DNA from: an uncultured bacterium
Lineage (GTDB): Bacteria > Bacteroidota > Bacteroidia > Bacteroidales > UBA932
DNA: 39,913 bases
Direction: 5' to 3'
Assembly (NCBI GenBank): GCA_949300025.1
Contig: CASGCS010000006.1
Coordinates: forward strand, 1-39,913
Part shown: piece by piece, positions 1 through 7,764 of the stretch
Numbering within the stretch: the first letter of the stretch is position 1
How the letters are laid out: every line of letters starts with the position of its first letter
Notes under the pieces: model-generated
Seen by the model: the letters and a program-made list of their open reading frames with translations, nothing else
Told to the model about the DNA's origin: nothing
Databases searched by the model: none
Program-made: the position numbers and the translations under genes

Positions 1-12
1 CCCGAGTTATAC

Positions 13-124
13 AATGGTGGCAATAACGATGGTGATCCACCTCTATCCATACCGAACAGAGAAGTTAAGCCCATTAGTGCCGATGGTACTGCTATACCAA
101 GTGGGAGAGTAGGTAGCCGCCAAT
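13..124 (+). rRNA. rrf: 5S ribosomal RNA
   Basis: This is the small RNA of the large ribosomal subunit. The central part (CCGAACAGAGAAGTTAAGC, then CGATGGTACTGC and GTGGGAGAGTAGG) is the conserved 5S core. The two ends pair: GGTGGC at 16-21 with GCCGCC at 116-121, forming helix I. The length of about 112 nt is normal. It is followed at once by a strong terminator, so this is the distal end of an rRNA operon whose 16S and 23S genes lie upstream of the window. The exact termini are uncertain by 1-3 nt. Confidence 0.95.
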
Positions 125-130
125 TTATAA

Positions 131-173
131 AGAGTGTTGTCAACAGGTGACCCTGTCGACAACACTCTTTTAT
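131..173 (+). terminator. Rho-independent terminator of the rRNA operon
   Basis: AGAGTGTTGTC (131-141) pairs with GACAACACTCT (158-168). An inner stem ACAGG/CCTGT closes the hairpin, and the 3' side runs into TTTTATTTT. It sits directly after the 5S gene. Confidence 0.9.
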
Positions 174-187
174 TTTATCAGGCTGCG

Positions 188-284
188 GCATCTGAACCTG
201 AACGAAAGCAGTAAATATTACTGCAACTTACTGAGGCACTCTATATTGCAAGGATTTTCAAGGAGAACCACCGCGTTCAGATGC
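188..284 (-). repeat. Dispersed 97-bp module A, solitary inverted copy
   Basis: The element begins GCATCTGAAC (188-197) and ends GTTCAGATGC (275-284). Read on the minus strand it aligns along its whole 97 bp with the A modules of the array at 39089-39780, sharing the GCATCTGAACGCGG start, CTTGCAA, TCAGT.AGTTG and the terminal GTTCAGGTTCAGATGC. A 14-bp linker (285-298) that matches the array linkers at 11 of 14 positions follows, then another GCATCTGAAC (299-308). The order and spacing of the array are therefore kept. The DNA after 308 is only doubtfully related to module B. The non-coding interval 174-450 otherwise shows no gene. Confidence 0.8.
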
Positions 285-411
285 AGTGGAAAACAATAGC
301 ATCTGAACCTGGAAATGAGGTTTGACTGTCGTAACGCTTGATAAAAACTGCAATTATGGCAGGAATCTGCATGGCATGAAAATGGTATCTTCTTTTTTGC
401 CTGCTGAGGGC

Positions 412-419
412 TATTTTTG
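412..419 (+). promoter_or_regulatory. Possible -7 element for ferritin
   Basis: TATTTTTG matches the Bacteroidota -7 consensus TAnnTTTG and would start a leader of about 27 nt before the ferritin ATG. No TTTG sits at the right distance for a -33 element, so support is weak. Confidence 0.35.
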
Positions 420-450
420 AAATCACGTTAAACATTTAAATAATTCGGCT

Positions 451-966
451 ATGTTAAGTAAAAGAATGGTAGAAGCTCTTAACGAGCAGATTAATGCAGA
501 AATGTGGTCTGCATACTTGTATCTTTCAATGTCATTGAACGCTGCGGCAAAAGGCCATAAAGGCGTTGCCAACTGGTTTGCAATTCAATTCAAAGAGGAG
601 CAGGACCATGCCCAGATTTTGATTAACTATACGCTTTCACGCGGCGGCGAAGTAAAGTTGGCTCCTATTGCAGAGGTAGAAACTTCATGGAAAAATCCCC
701 TTGCAATGTTCAAGGATACACTTGAGCATGAGAAAAAGGTAACGGCTCTGATTACAAAACTCTATGAAATTGCTGTAGAGGAGAAGGATTATCCTACACA
801 GAACAGACTTAAATGGTTCATCGACGAGCAAGTAGAGGAAGAGGAGAATGCACAGGAGATTATTGATTCTCTGGACAAGGTAGGCGATGACGGTCTTGGA
901 CTTTATATGGTAGACAGAGAACTTGGTTCAAGAACATATTCAGCACCATCTCCGCTTGCAGAGTAA
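451..966 (+). CDS. ftnA: Non-haem bacterial ferritin
   Basis: This is an iron-storage ferritin that oxidises Fe(II) at a dinuclear centre and stores ferric mineral inside a 24-subunit cytoplasmic shell. At 171 residues it has the usual FtnA length and four-helix pattern. The ferroxidase ligands are in the expected places: Glu17 (NAEMWSAY), Glu50 and His53 (EEQDH), Glu94 (EHEKK), Gln127 and Glu130 (DEQVEEEE). No bacterioferritin haem-binding methionine is evident. The start at 451 opens with the standard MLSKRMVEALNEQ; upstream there is only an AT-rich leader without a clear Shine-Dalgarno sequence. The dehydrogenase gene begins 13 nt after the stop codon, so the two are probably co-transcribed. 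Confidence 0.95.
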   Translation: MLSKRMVEALNEQINAEMWSAYLYLSMSLNAAAKGHKGVANWFAIQFKEEQDHAQILINYTLSRGGEVKLAPIAEVETSWKNPLAMFKDTLEHEKKVTALITKLYEIAVEEKDYPTQNRLKWFIDEQVEEEENAQEIIDSLDKVGDDGLGLYMVDRELGSRTYSAPSPLAE

Positions 967-979
967 TCGTTGACGGCTT

Positions 980-2122
980 ATGGACAATTTCGTATTTCAA
1001 AACCCCACGAAGTTGATTTTTGGCAAGGGGATGATTGCCTCTCTTTCCAAGGAGATTCCCCTTGATAAGAAGATCATGGTCACTTTCGGCGGCGGCAGCG
1101 TAAAGAAGAACGGTGTCTACGATGCTGTCAAATCGGCATTGGTCAATCACAACTATATTGAGTTCTGGGGAATAGAGCCAAATCCCTCTATTGAGACGCT
1201 CCGCAAGGCAATTGCTCTGGGCAAGGAGAACAAGGTAGACTTCCTTCTGGCTGTAGGAGGCGGTTCGGTAATAGACGGTACAAAACTTATCTCTGCGGGC
1301 CTGTGCTACGACGGAGATGCCTGGGAACTGGTAAAGATGGGCAGATATATGAAAACAGTGCCTGTTGCAACTGTCCTGACATTGCCGGCAACAGGTTCCG
1401 AAATGAACAGCGGTGCCGTAATATCGCGCAGCCAGACAAAGGAAAAGTATGCCTTTTACAGCAATTTCCCTGTTTTCTCCATATTGGACCCGACAGTAAC
1501 CTTTACATTGAGCAGGAGACAGATTGCCTGCGGCATTGCGGATACTTTCGTGCATGTAATGGAGCAGTATATGACAACTCCCGGGCAGTCTCGCGTAATG
1601 GACAGGTGGTCTGAAGGTGTTTTGAAAACACTTATTGAGATTGCTCCTCAAATCAGGACCGGAAGCAGTGATTATGACCTCATGGCAGATTTCATGCTGT
1701 CGGCGACCATGGGTCTGAACGGATTCCTCGCGCTCGGAGTAACACAGGACTGGTCTACCCACATGATAGGGCATGAACTTACCGCTCTGTACGGCCTTAC
1801 TCACGGTGCAACCCTTGCTATCGTATTCCCCGGCACTTTGAAAGTGTTGAGAGAACAGAAAAAGGGCAAGATATTGCAATACGGCGAGCGTATCTGGAAT
1901 ATTACGGAGGGTAGCGAACAGGAGCGCATAGAGAAGACAATAGAGAAAACCGAGGAGTTCTTTGCTTCTCTGGGCCTTTCCACAAGGTTGCATCAGGAGG
2001 GCATTGGAGAGGAGACGATTGCAGAAATCGAAAGGCGGTTCAATGAACGTGGAGTCGCTTTCGGTGAAGCTGCCAATGTTACCGGAAGTGTGGCAAGGAA
2101 GATTCTCGAGAGCGTTATGTAA
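980..2122 (+). CDS. Iron-containing alcohol dehydrogenase, YqhD/BdhA type
   Basis: This is a group III metal-dependent alcohol dehydrogenase (380 aa; E. coli YqhD has 387), expected to reduce aldehydes with NADPH in the cytoplasm. The nucleotide-binding loops are GGGS (37-40) and GGGSVIDGTK (93-102). The metal ligands Asp188 and His192 (DTFVH), His261 (STHMIGHE) and His275 (GLTHG) match YqhD Asp194, His198, His267 and His281 with a constant offset of six. It follows ftnA by 13 nt, so it probably shares its transcript. Aldehyde detoxification together with iron storage would fit a stress role, but that is inference. A convergent terminator follows the gene. An open antisense frame across it is treated as a shadow. 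Confidence 0.9.
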   Translation: MDNFVFQNPTKLIFGKGMIASLSKEIPLDKKIMVTFGGGSVKKNGVYDAVKSALVNHNYIEFWGIEPNPSIETLRKAIALGKENKVDFLLAVGGGSVIDGTKLISAGLCYDGDAWELVKMGRYMKTVPVATVLTLPATGSEMNSGAVISRSQTKEKYAFYSNFPVFSILDPTVTFTLSRRQIACGIADTFVHVMEQYMTTPGQSRVMDRWSEGVLKTLIEIAPQIRTGSSDYDLMADFMLSATMGLNGFLALGVTQDWSTHMIGHELTALYGLTHGATLAIVFPGTLKVLREQKKGKILQYGERIWNITEGSEQERIEKTIEKTEEFFASLGLSTRLHQEGIGEETIAEIERRFNERGVAFGEAANVTGSVARKILESVM

Positions 2123-2157
2123 TATAAAGCATGCGGATGAACCTGCATTTGCCGGGT

Positions 2158-2199
2158 ACAAAAAGAGGGTTGCCGAATCCGGCAACCCTCGACTTTTTT
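2158..2199. terminator. Bidirectional terminator between the dehydrogenase and susD1
   Basis: GAGGGTTGCCG (2165-2175) pairs perfectly with CGGCAACCCTC (2180-2190) around the loop AATC. A T-run follows on the plus strand (2193-2199). An A-run precedes on the left, which reads as a T-run on the minus strand. It can serve both convergent genes. Confidence 0.9.
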
Positions 2200-2217
2200 A
2201 ACCCAAATTTAAATTAT
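2199..2217 (-). repeat. Shared 3' boundary of the susD1 locus
   Basis: On the minus strand the 19 bases ATAATTTAAATTTGGGTTA include the susD1 stop codon and its 3' flank. They are identical to 22725-22743 after susD3. Conservation beyond the stop codon suggests that susC1-D1 and susC3-D3 derive from one duplicated block, or share a 3' recombination or processing boundary. Confidence 0.7.
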
Positions 2218-4022
2218 TCAGCGATATCCCACCAAACCGGAGTCGACCATACATCCGGTTCCAGAGCATTAGGGTTGGACGCCCTGAGGTTATCGATGTT
2301 GTAGTTTATTTCATGGCTGCAATGTTTCATGCGGCGATACCAATAGTTATCCTGAGACTTGTCTGTTCCAGGGAAATATTGGATAGATGTGGCTGTAAAC
2401 TCAAGAGGACGTTCAGCTCCCGGATATACAACTCCAAAGTCGCCTATATTGCCTGCACTATAGTTGAAACGACGGATATCGTTCCAGTTCTCCATAGTGA
2501 ATGTCATTGCAATATGTTTCTGTCCCATGATGTCTGCCATTGTAAGTTCTGCAGAGGTCTGGGCGATTGCATTGCTATTGAGGAATGCATCTATCTTGGC
2601 CTGGTCCATAGGTCTCTTGTAAGGGTTGGTCTGATCTTCGCCCCACTCGCGCAGTTTTGTTTGCATGAGGTCGATATGGGCTTTGATACCCTCCTTGTAT
2701 GCCTGCAGGGCTCCCTCCTTGTCTCCCTGACGGAAGAGAACTTCAGCCTTGATGAAGCACATTTCATGATATGTGCAGACATCTGTCTGTGATTCCGGCA
2801 ATGTGTAGAATGTTCCGGTAGATATGATTGTACCGTCGCCGTTGCCGTCGCCATCATAATATGTACCGTCTCCGCTTGTTACACCTTGCATGGCGCATCT
2901 TGCCTGCATAAGGCAGTAGAGCGTATCGTTCTGCCTGTTGGCCTCGCCACCGCCGGCAATCCATTTCTTGGTCTCGTTATCGTATGTGATATGCACAGGG
3001 CCACCCTCTTGTCTTATAGGGTCGTTGATTATATCCAGACCTTTGGTTCTCTGGATAAATTTCTGGCCGTTTGCCCAGTGCTCAGATGAAGGAACGAGCC
3101 TGTCTACACGGGGATCTTCTATTCCTGAGCCTCTTGGATTCTCAAGTCTGTCAAGATAAATCTTTGTAATCCTGTATGCGTTACCCCATGCTGCAACATC
3201 AAATGCAAAGGCGGTTCTCATAGGGTCTCCTACACCTATGATGCTTGAGCCCTGAGTATCGCTTGCATCATTTACATGGTGGATAATTGTTCCCTCTGCG
3301 TTTGATGAAGGACCGTTTGCAACGGCGTCAAGAATTGCCTGAGGGTCATACAGAGAACTTTTCTTTGAAAGTTTGTTCAACCAGCGTGCCTTCAAACCGT
3401 AGCAGAGCTTAATCCATTTCTGGACATCGCCGTTGTTCCAGCTGTCGCCGCTTGAAAGGGGAGTGGCTGTAGCGGGCTGCTCTTTCTGGAAATTCACCAG
3501 TGCAGAATCGAGACGCTCCATACAACCGTTGAAAATTGTCTGGCCGTCGTCGTATTTAGGGGTAAGAGATGAACTCAAAGCTTCTGTGTAGGGAATTTCT
3601 CCGTGATAGTCGAGCATGAGCATGAATCCCATAGCGTGAATAAGGTGTGCTGCACCTATATAGTGGTATGCACCCTCTTCCCTTGCCTTGTCTATCAAAT
3701 CCTGAATGTTACATGCTCCTCCTACAAACCATTGCTGATAGGGAGTTGTGGGGCCGGCGCCTGTTCCCGGCGCCCATGCCGTATAGGCTGTATTGGTTCC
3801 GCCATATCTTGATGCGGTGGTATATGCGAAAATAGCCGTATGTACAGACGCGTTGCCGTATGCATAACCGTATGCATATTGAAGCCAGGGAAGCCTTGTA
3901 TGCACCGGTGCAGTCACATTGGTAGGAGAGTTGGGATTGGTGTTTATGTCAAGCCAATCATCGCATGATGTCAATCCTGCCAGAAGAAACGCCGATAAAA
4001 TTAATGTAAATATCTTTTTCAT
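2214..4022 (-). CDS. SusD-like outer-membrane lipoprotein, SusD1
   Basis: This is a surface lipoprotein of the SusD/RagB superfamily that captures a glycan or peptide ligand and forms the lid over its SusC partner. From the Met at 4022 the product has 602 residues and starts MKKIFTLILSAFL; the lipobox LTSC puts the lipidated cysteine about 20 residues in. The next segment, DDWLDINTNPNSPTNV, is typical of the SusD-like group with that WLD-NTNP signature. An upstream ATG at 4034 would add MITN and overlaps the susC1 stop as TAATG; both starts are possible, and I prefer 4022 because it gives a normal MKK signal peptide. Translation is coupled to susC1. SusD3 is a paralogue. The substrate cannot be deduced, because no glycoside hydrolase or protease gene lies nearby. 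Confidence 0.92.
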   Translation of the reverse strand: MKKIFTLILSAFLLAGLTSCDDWLDINTNPNSPTNVTAPVHTRLPWLQYAYGYAYGNASVHTAIFAYTTASRYGGTNTAYTAWAPGTGAGPTTPYQQWFVGGACNIQDLIDKAREEGAYHYIGAAHLIHAMGFMLMLDYHGEIPYTEALSSSLTPKYDDGQTIFNGCMERLDSALVNFQKEQPATATPLSSGDSWNNGDVQKWIKLCYGLKARWLNKLSKKSSLYDPQAILDAVANGPSSNAEGTIIHHVNDASDTQGSSIIGVGDPMRTAFAFDVAAWGNAYRITKIYLDRLENPRGSGIEDPRVDRLVPSSEHWANGQKFIQRTKGLDIINDPIRQEGGPVHITYDNETKKWIAGGGEANRQNDTLYCLMQARCAMQGVTSGDGTYYDGDGNGDGTIISTGTFYTLPESQTDVCTYHEMCFIKAEVLFRQGDKEGALQAYKEGIKAHIDLMQTKLREWGEDQTNPYKRPMDQAKIDAFLNSNAIAQTSAELTMADIMGQKHIAMTFTMENWNDIRRFNYSAGNIGDFGVVYPGAERPLEFTATSIQYFPGTDKSQDNYWYRRMKHCSHEINYNIDNLRASNPNALEPDVWSTPVWWDIAE

Positions 4023-4033
4023 ATTTGTAATCA

Positions 4034-7000
4034 TTAGAATGTTAAGTTAATTCCAAAAGAAAATCCGGCTGTAGAAGGTACTCCGCAGTAATCTATGAAT
4101 GCCGAACCTGAACCGACAACACCTGCGCCGGCAGCAGAGTTCTCAGGATCCAAACCTTCGTAGTTTGTCCACAACCACAGGTTTGTACCAGACAATGTCG
4201 CAGTAAGTCCCTTCAGGATATCCTGGCCTTTGATTAAATCTTTGAAATCATACGAGATGGAGATAGATCTCAAACGCAGCCAGTTGGTTTCTGTTATGAA
4301 GTTGGCAGACTCATTGAGATATGTGCTCCAGTAATCCTGTATCATCTTTTCACCGCTGGTCAATGTACCGTTTATGTTGTACATGTTGCCGGCAGTATAG
4401 GTTGTAGAAACCGGCTCGTATACAGGAGCGGCATCTGTACCTGTGTTTACAACTCCGTTGATTGTTATGGATTCACGGTTGAGTGTCCTTGTGCTCAAAC
4501 CTGCATTGGTCATCATATATTCGGTTCCGTTGTAAATGTCGCCGCCGATTCTGTAGTCGAAGAGGAATGAAAGGTTCCAGTTCTTGTACTGGAGACTGTT
4601 GTTCCAACCGCCGCTTACCTTAGGCTCACGGTTACCTATCAGATGTGTAGTGGCACCGTCTGATCTGGGAAGACCTGTATTGGAATCCACAACAATGTTT
4701 CCATTGGGATCTCTCATCCATTTAGAACCTGAAATACCCATAAACAGACCGTCGACAGCTTCTGATACAAGATTGCCATTGTCATCATAAACGGCAGGCT
4801 TTGTGTTGAACGATGCAGCCTTGGCATTTCCTACCTGAACGTCAGTAACGTAAAGAATGTCCTGACCTGTCATCAAATCGTGTACGCGACCTTTGTTGTG
4901 GGCGAGGTTAAGAGTCGTTTCCCATGTGAAGTTCTTTGTTGTAACGGGAGTTGCGTTAATGGCAAGTTCAATACCCTTGTTGGTTACCCTACCCACATTT
5001 GTGGAGAGCAGGATGTAACCTGTAGTCTGGCTCAGACGGGGAACCACAATCTGGTCCTTAGAGTTGTTTGAGTAGTAGGTGAAGTCAAAGCCCAAGCGTC
5101 CTTCGAGGAATCTCATGTCCAGACCGACCTCCCAGGACTCTGTACGCTCGGGTTTCAGGTACGGGTTGCCTCGCTGCCAGTTGTTGCCCACTCCGAGACC
5201 TCCGAGGAAGAGGAGTGAAGGCCACAATGTGGTGCTTGTAACATAAGGGTCGGTATCTTTACCTACTCTTGCCCATGAAGCTCTGATCTTACCGAATGAA
5301 AGAATGTCGTTCTTGGGAAGAAGCTCTGTGAATACGAATGAACCGCTTACAGAAGGATAGAAGTAAGAACGGTTGTCTACGGGAAGGGTAGATGTCCAGT
5401 CGTTACGTCCTGTAACTGTCAGATATGCTATATTCTTGTACTCAACGCGGAATTCACCGTAAAGACCCATAAGTCTGCTGCGTGATTCGCTTGACTGGAA
5501 CTGCTTGTTGGCAGTAGCTATGTTGTCGAAGCTGTAGAAGTCATCTATGATGAAATCGAATCCCATCCTTCTTTGTCTCTCGCTCTTCTGATCTTCTATA
5601 GATTGTCCGAGCAACAGGTTGAAGTTCCAGTCTCCGAATGTCTTGTGGAAGTTCAACATCAGGTTGGATGATATGTATGTATACTTCCTGTCGTTCTCAG
5701 ACAGCTGACCGTTCTGCAATGTCTCCTTTACGGCACTGCCGGGAGCAAGGAACGTATAGTCTGAGTAGTCGTATGTATCGTAACCTACCCTGTAATTGAT
5801 GTCAAACCACTCTGCAACCTTGTAACTTGCGTTGATACCGCCGGTAAAACGGTTTGTCTTGTCGGTCATGACATCCTTGTTGATAATCCAGTAGGGGTTT
5901 TCGACATCATCTGCAAGTTCCTGGAGTCCTTCAAACATACGGTATTTTGTACCGTCGGCGTTCAACCAGTGTTTCATGTCATCGCTCTTCGCCCATCTGT
6001 AGACAGAAACAAGAGCTCCTGTACCGCCTGAATTGTAAAGACCTCCGGAGGTCAATGTCTTGTCGGTATTTGAAATGGTGTATGCTACGTTTGCAGAAAC
6101 CGTGAGTCTGCCGAACTTCTGCTCACCGTTGAAGCGGAAAGTGGTCTTGTCGTAGCTTGTACCGGGTATGATACCGGTCTGGTCGTAACGTGAAGCGGAG
6201 AGGTAGAAGTTCCCGTCTTTGTTACCGCCGGAAATGCTGATGGTATTGTCGAACACATTGGAACCCTGGAAAAAGTCTTCCATATTGTCGTATATAATAT
6301 CCGAAGCACCATATTTTGCACCCCATGACTGTGTCGTATAGTCTGAAAGGGTTCCGTCTGTCATATAGTAACCTCTCTTGTAGACATCCTGCTGTTCCGG
6401 CAGGCGGTTTACCCAGTTGCGGGTGTATTTGGAACTGAAATCTACCTGTACACGGCCTTCTGAACCTTTCTTTGTAGTAATGATGATTACACCTGCAGCG
6501 GCTTTTGAACCGTAAAGCGCAGATGCGGCAGGGCCCTTCAATACAGACATGTTCTCTATATCTTCGGGGTTTATATCCATTACACGGTTACCGGTTGTGG
6601 TAGATGTTCTCATTGCACCGTCGAATCCGGAATCTCCTCCGAGGTTAGACGAGTTATCGTAGATAATACCGTCTACAACGAACAGAGGCTGGTTGTCTCT
6701 TTCCAGCGACGTACCTCCACGGATAATGATATTGGAACCTGCACCGGCAGAACCTCCGGACTGGGTGATGTTCACACCGGCAATCTTACCGGCCATTGAA
6801 CTTACCAGGTTGCTGGTCTTGTTTTTGATAATCTCGTCGCTCTGCAAATCCTGTACGGCATATCCCAGAGCCTTTCTCTCTCTCTTGATACCCATTGCGG
6901 TTACTACGGCATCGCCAAGCAATACAGCATCCTCTTCCATTGTTACATTGATAACGGAACGGTTGTTTACCTGAGCGACAACATCTTTCATACCCATCAA

Positions 7001-7246
7001 CGAGTATACGAGAATGCCGTTGGCCGGAGCATCCAAAGTGTAGTCTCCATTGATTCCGGTAGAAGTGCCGGTTGTAGTACCCTGAACGAGGACATATACG
7101 CCCACTAACGGGGAGCCTGTCGCGTCGGTAACAGTACCGCTAACTTTTACCTCTTGTGCCCATACTGCTCCGATTGAAAGAACAAGCGAAGCAAAAGTCA
7201 TCAATACGAAACGTAAAGATCGACTTGAAACTTTTTGAATGAACAT
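4034..7246 (-). CDS. SusC/RagA-family TonB-linked outer-membrane transporter, SusC1
   Basis: This 1070-residue TonB-dependent transporter carries ligands delivered by SusD1 across the outer membrane. A signal peptide (1-30, ending AVWA-Q) is followed by a carboxypeptidase-regulatory-like domain (about 34-104), the plug (about 113-262, with KIAGVNI, IIIRGGTS, PLFVVDG, SVLKGPAASALYGSKAAAGVIIITTKKG) and a 22-stranded barrel ending in FGINLTF. The signal peptide and first domain are close to those of SusC2, while plug and barrel differ. From about residue 682 onward it is homologous to the SusC3 remnant. The predicted promoter lies inside a 127-bp element bounded by perfect 17-bp inverted repeats, and the leader can form a hairpin, so expression is probably phase-variable. 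No amino-terminal STN signalling domain is seen, which argues against direct ECF-sigma signalling. Confidence 0.95.
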   Translation of the reverse strand: MFIQKVSSRSLRFVLMTFASLVLSIGAVWAQEVKVSGTVTDATGSPLVGVYVLVQGTTTGTSTGINGDYTLDAPANGILVYSLMGMKDVVAQVNNRSVINVTMEEDAVLLGDAVVTAMGIKRERKALGYAVQDLQSDEIIKNKTSNLVSSMAGKIAGVNITQSGGSAGAGSNIIIRGGTSLERDNQPLFVVDGIIYDNSSNLGGDSGFDGAMRTSTTTGNRVMDINPEDIENMSVLKGPAASALYGSKAAAGVIIITTKKGSEGRVQVDFSSKYTRNWVNRLPEQQDVYKRGYYMTDGTLSDYTTQSWGAKYGASDIIYDNMEDFFQGSNVFDNTISISGGNKDGNFYLSASRYDQTGIIPGTSYDKTTFRFNGEQKFGRLTVSANVAYTISNTDKTLTSGGLYNSGGTGALVSVYRWAKSDDMKHWLNADGTKYRMFEGLQELADDVENPYWIINKDVMTDKTNRFTGGINASYKVAEWFDINYRVGYDTYDYSDYTFLAPGSAVKETLQNGQLSENDRKYTYISSNLMLNFHKTFGDWNFNLLLGQSIEDQKSERQRRMGFDFIIDDFYSFDNIATANKQFQSSESRSRLMGLYGEFRVEYKNIAYLTVTGRNDWTSTLPVDNRSYFYPSVSGSFVFTELLPKNDILSFGKIRASWARVGKDTDPYVTSTTLWPSLLFLGGLGVGNNWQRGNPYLKPERTESWEVGLDMRFLEGRLGFDFTYYSNNSKDQIVVPRLSQTTGYILLSTNVGRVTNKGIELAINATPVTTKNFTWETTLNLAHNKGRVHDLMTGQDILYVTDVQVGNAKAASFNTKPAVYDDNGNLVSEAVDGLFMGISGSKWMRDPNGNIVVDSNTGLPRSDGATTHLIGNREPKVSGGWNNSLQYKNWNLSFLFDYRIGGDIYNGTEYMMTNAGLSTRTLNRESITINGVVNTGTDAAPVYEPVSTTYTAGNMYNINGTLTSGEKMIQDYWSTYLNESANFITETNWLRLRSISISYDFKDLIKGQDILKGLTATLSGTNLWLWTNYEGLDPENSAAGAGVVGSGSAFIDYCGVPSTAGFSFGINLTF

Positions 7247-7323
7247 AAATTAAATTTTAGGTTAATAATAATTTTAATGTAGTTAGGTTTCAGTGCATCA
7301 AAAACGGTGTGTTTTTAAGGATT

Positions 7324-7355
7324 TGTCGCAATCAAAGGAACGTTAGATTGCGACA
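7324..7355 (-). promoter_or_regulatory. Hairpin in the susC1 leader
   Basis: TGTCGCAATC and GATTGCGACA form a perfect 10-bp stem with a 12-nt loop. It lies in the predicted 5' untranslated region of susC1, between the -7 element (7394-7387) and the start codon. No T-run follows closely, so it is not an obvious terminator. The right arm is part of the 17-bp inverted repeat. The left arm, in its context TTTGATTGCGACAAA, also occurs in the susC2 leader. Confidence 0.6.
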
Positions 7356-7465
7356 ATAAAAAACGGTTTTTTCAATAAGTCATGGACAAATATAACATAT
7401 TTTCATATTAAATCACAACAAGTTGGCAATTTTTTTCAAAAAAAATGCTGTCGCAATCTAACGTT
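7339..7465 (-). promoter_or_regulatory. Candidate invertible promoter of susC1-susD1
   Basis: AACGTTAGATTGCGACA (7339-7355) and its exact reverse complement (7449-7465) bound a 93-bp AT-rich segment. The segment contains TATATTTG on the minus strand (7394-7387), a perfect TAnnTTTG -7 box, and TTGT (7418-7415) 20 nt upstream as a -33 box. The whole promoter therefore lies between the repeats and faces susC1 (ON as written). Inversion would point it toward lpxK. Inverted repeats around a promoter of SusC/D or capsule operons are the known switch of Bacteroidales, worked by site-specific recombinases. An operator pair or a small TIR element are alternatives. No recombinase gene is in the window. 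Confidence 0.65.
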
Positions 7466-7708
7466 GGGTTTCTCCCGACAACCGCAAAATCCCCCTTCAA
7501 TACATCCTCAAGCCATATTTTTTTGCATGCGCCTGACTGAAAAATTTTTACTTCATGAAAGGCGGAGACAAAGCCTGTTGCAACAATGGCTATCCTCCAT
7601 ATTTCAAATATCTTGGGAGCTGCGATCAAACGGTCGTTAGAACGCGCCGACTATAGCCCTGTGAACCAATCGTTTGGCATGTTAAAAAATAAGGAAATCC
7701 GACAGTCC
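7466..7708. other. Non-coding interval, nothing recognised
   Basis: The stretch between the inverted-repeat element and the lpxK terminator has no credible gene, RNA or repeat that I can see. Short open frames here lack codon structure or family resemblance. Confidence 0.5.
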
Positions 7709-7738
7709 GGACAAAAAAAGGCAGCCGTGCGGCCGCCT
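7709..7738 (-). terminator. Terminator of dus-lpxK
   Basis: On the minus strand GGCGGCC and GGCTGCC pair, with one mismatch, around GCAC and are followed by seven T. It lies just after the lpxK stop codon and separates this operon from susC1. Confidence 0.8.
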
Positions 7739-7764
7739 TAAGCGAACTGTGTAGCCCGAACGCT

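Noticed and set aside
860..2185. Minus-strand open frame of 441 codons
   Set aside because: It lies antisense over the well-supported alcohol dehydrogenase, is rich in Cys and His, and shows no family motif.
7339..7465. Miniature transposable element with 17-bp terminal repeats
   Set aside because: Possible in form, but no target duplication is evident at the ends, and the exact enclosure of a promoter is better explained as an invertible switch.
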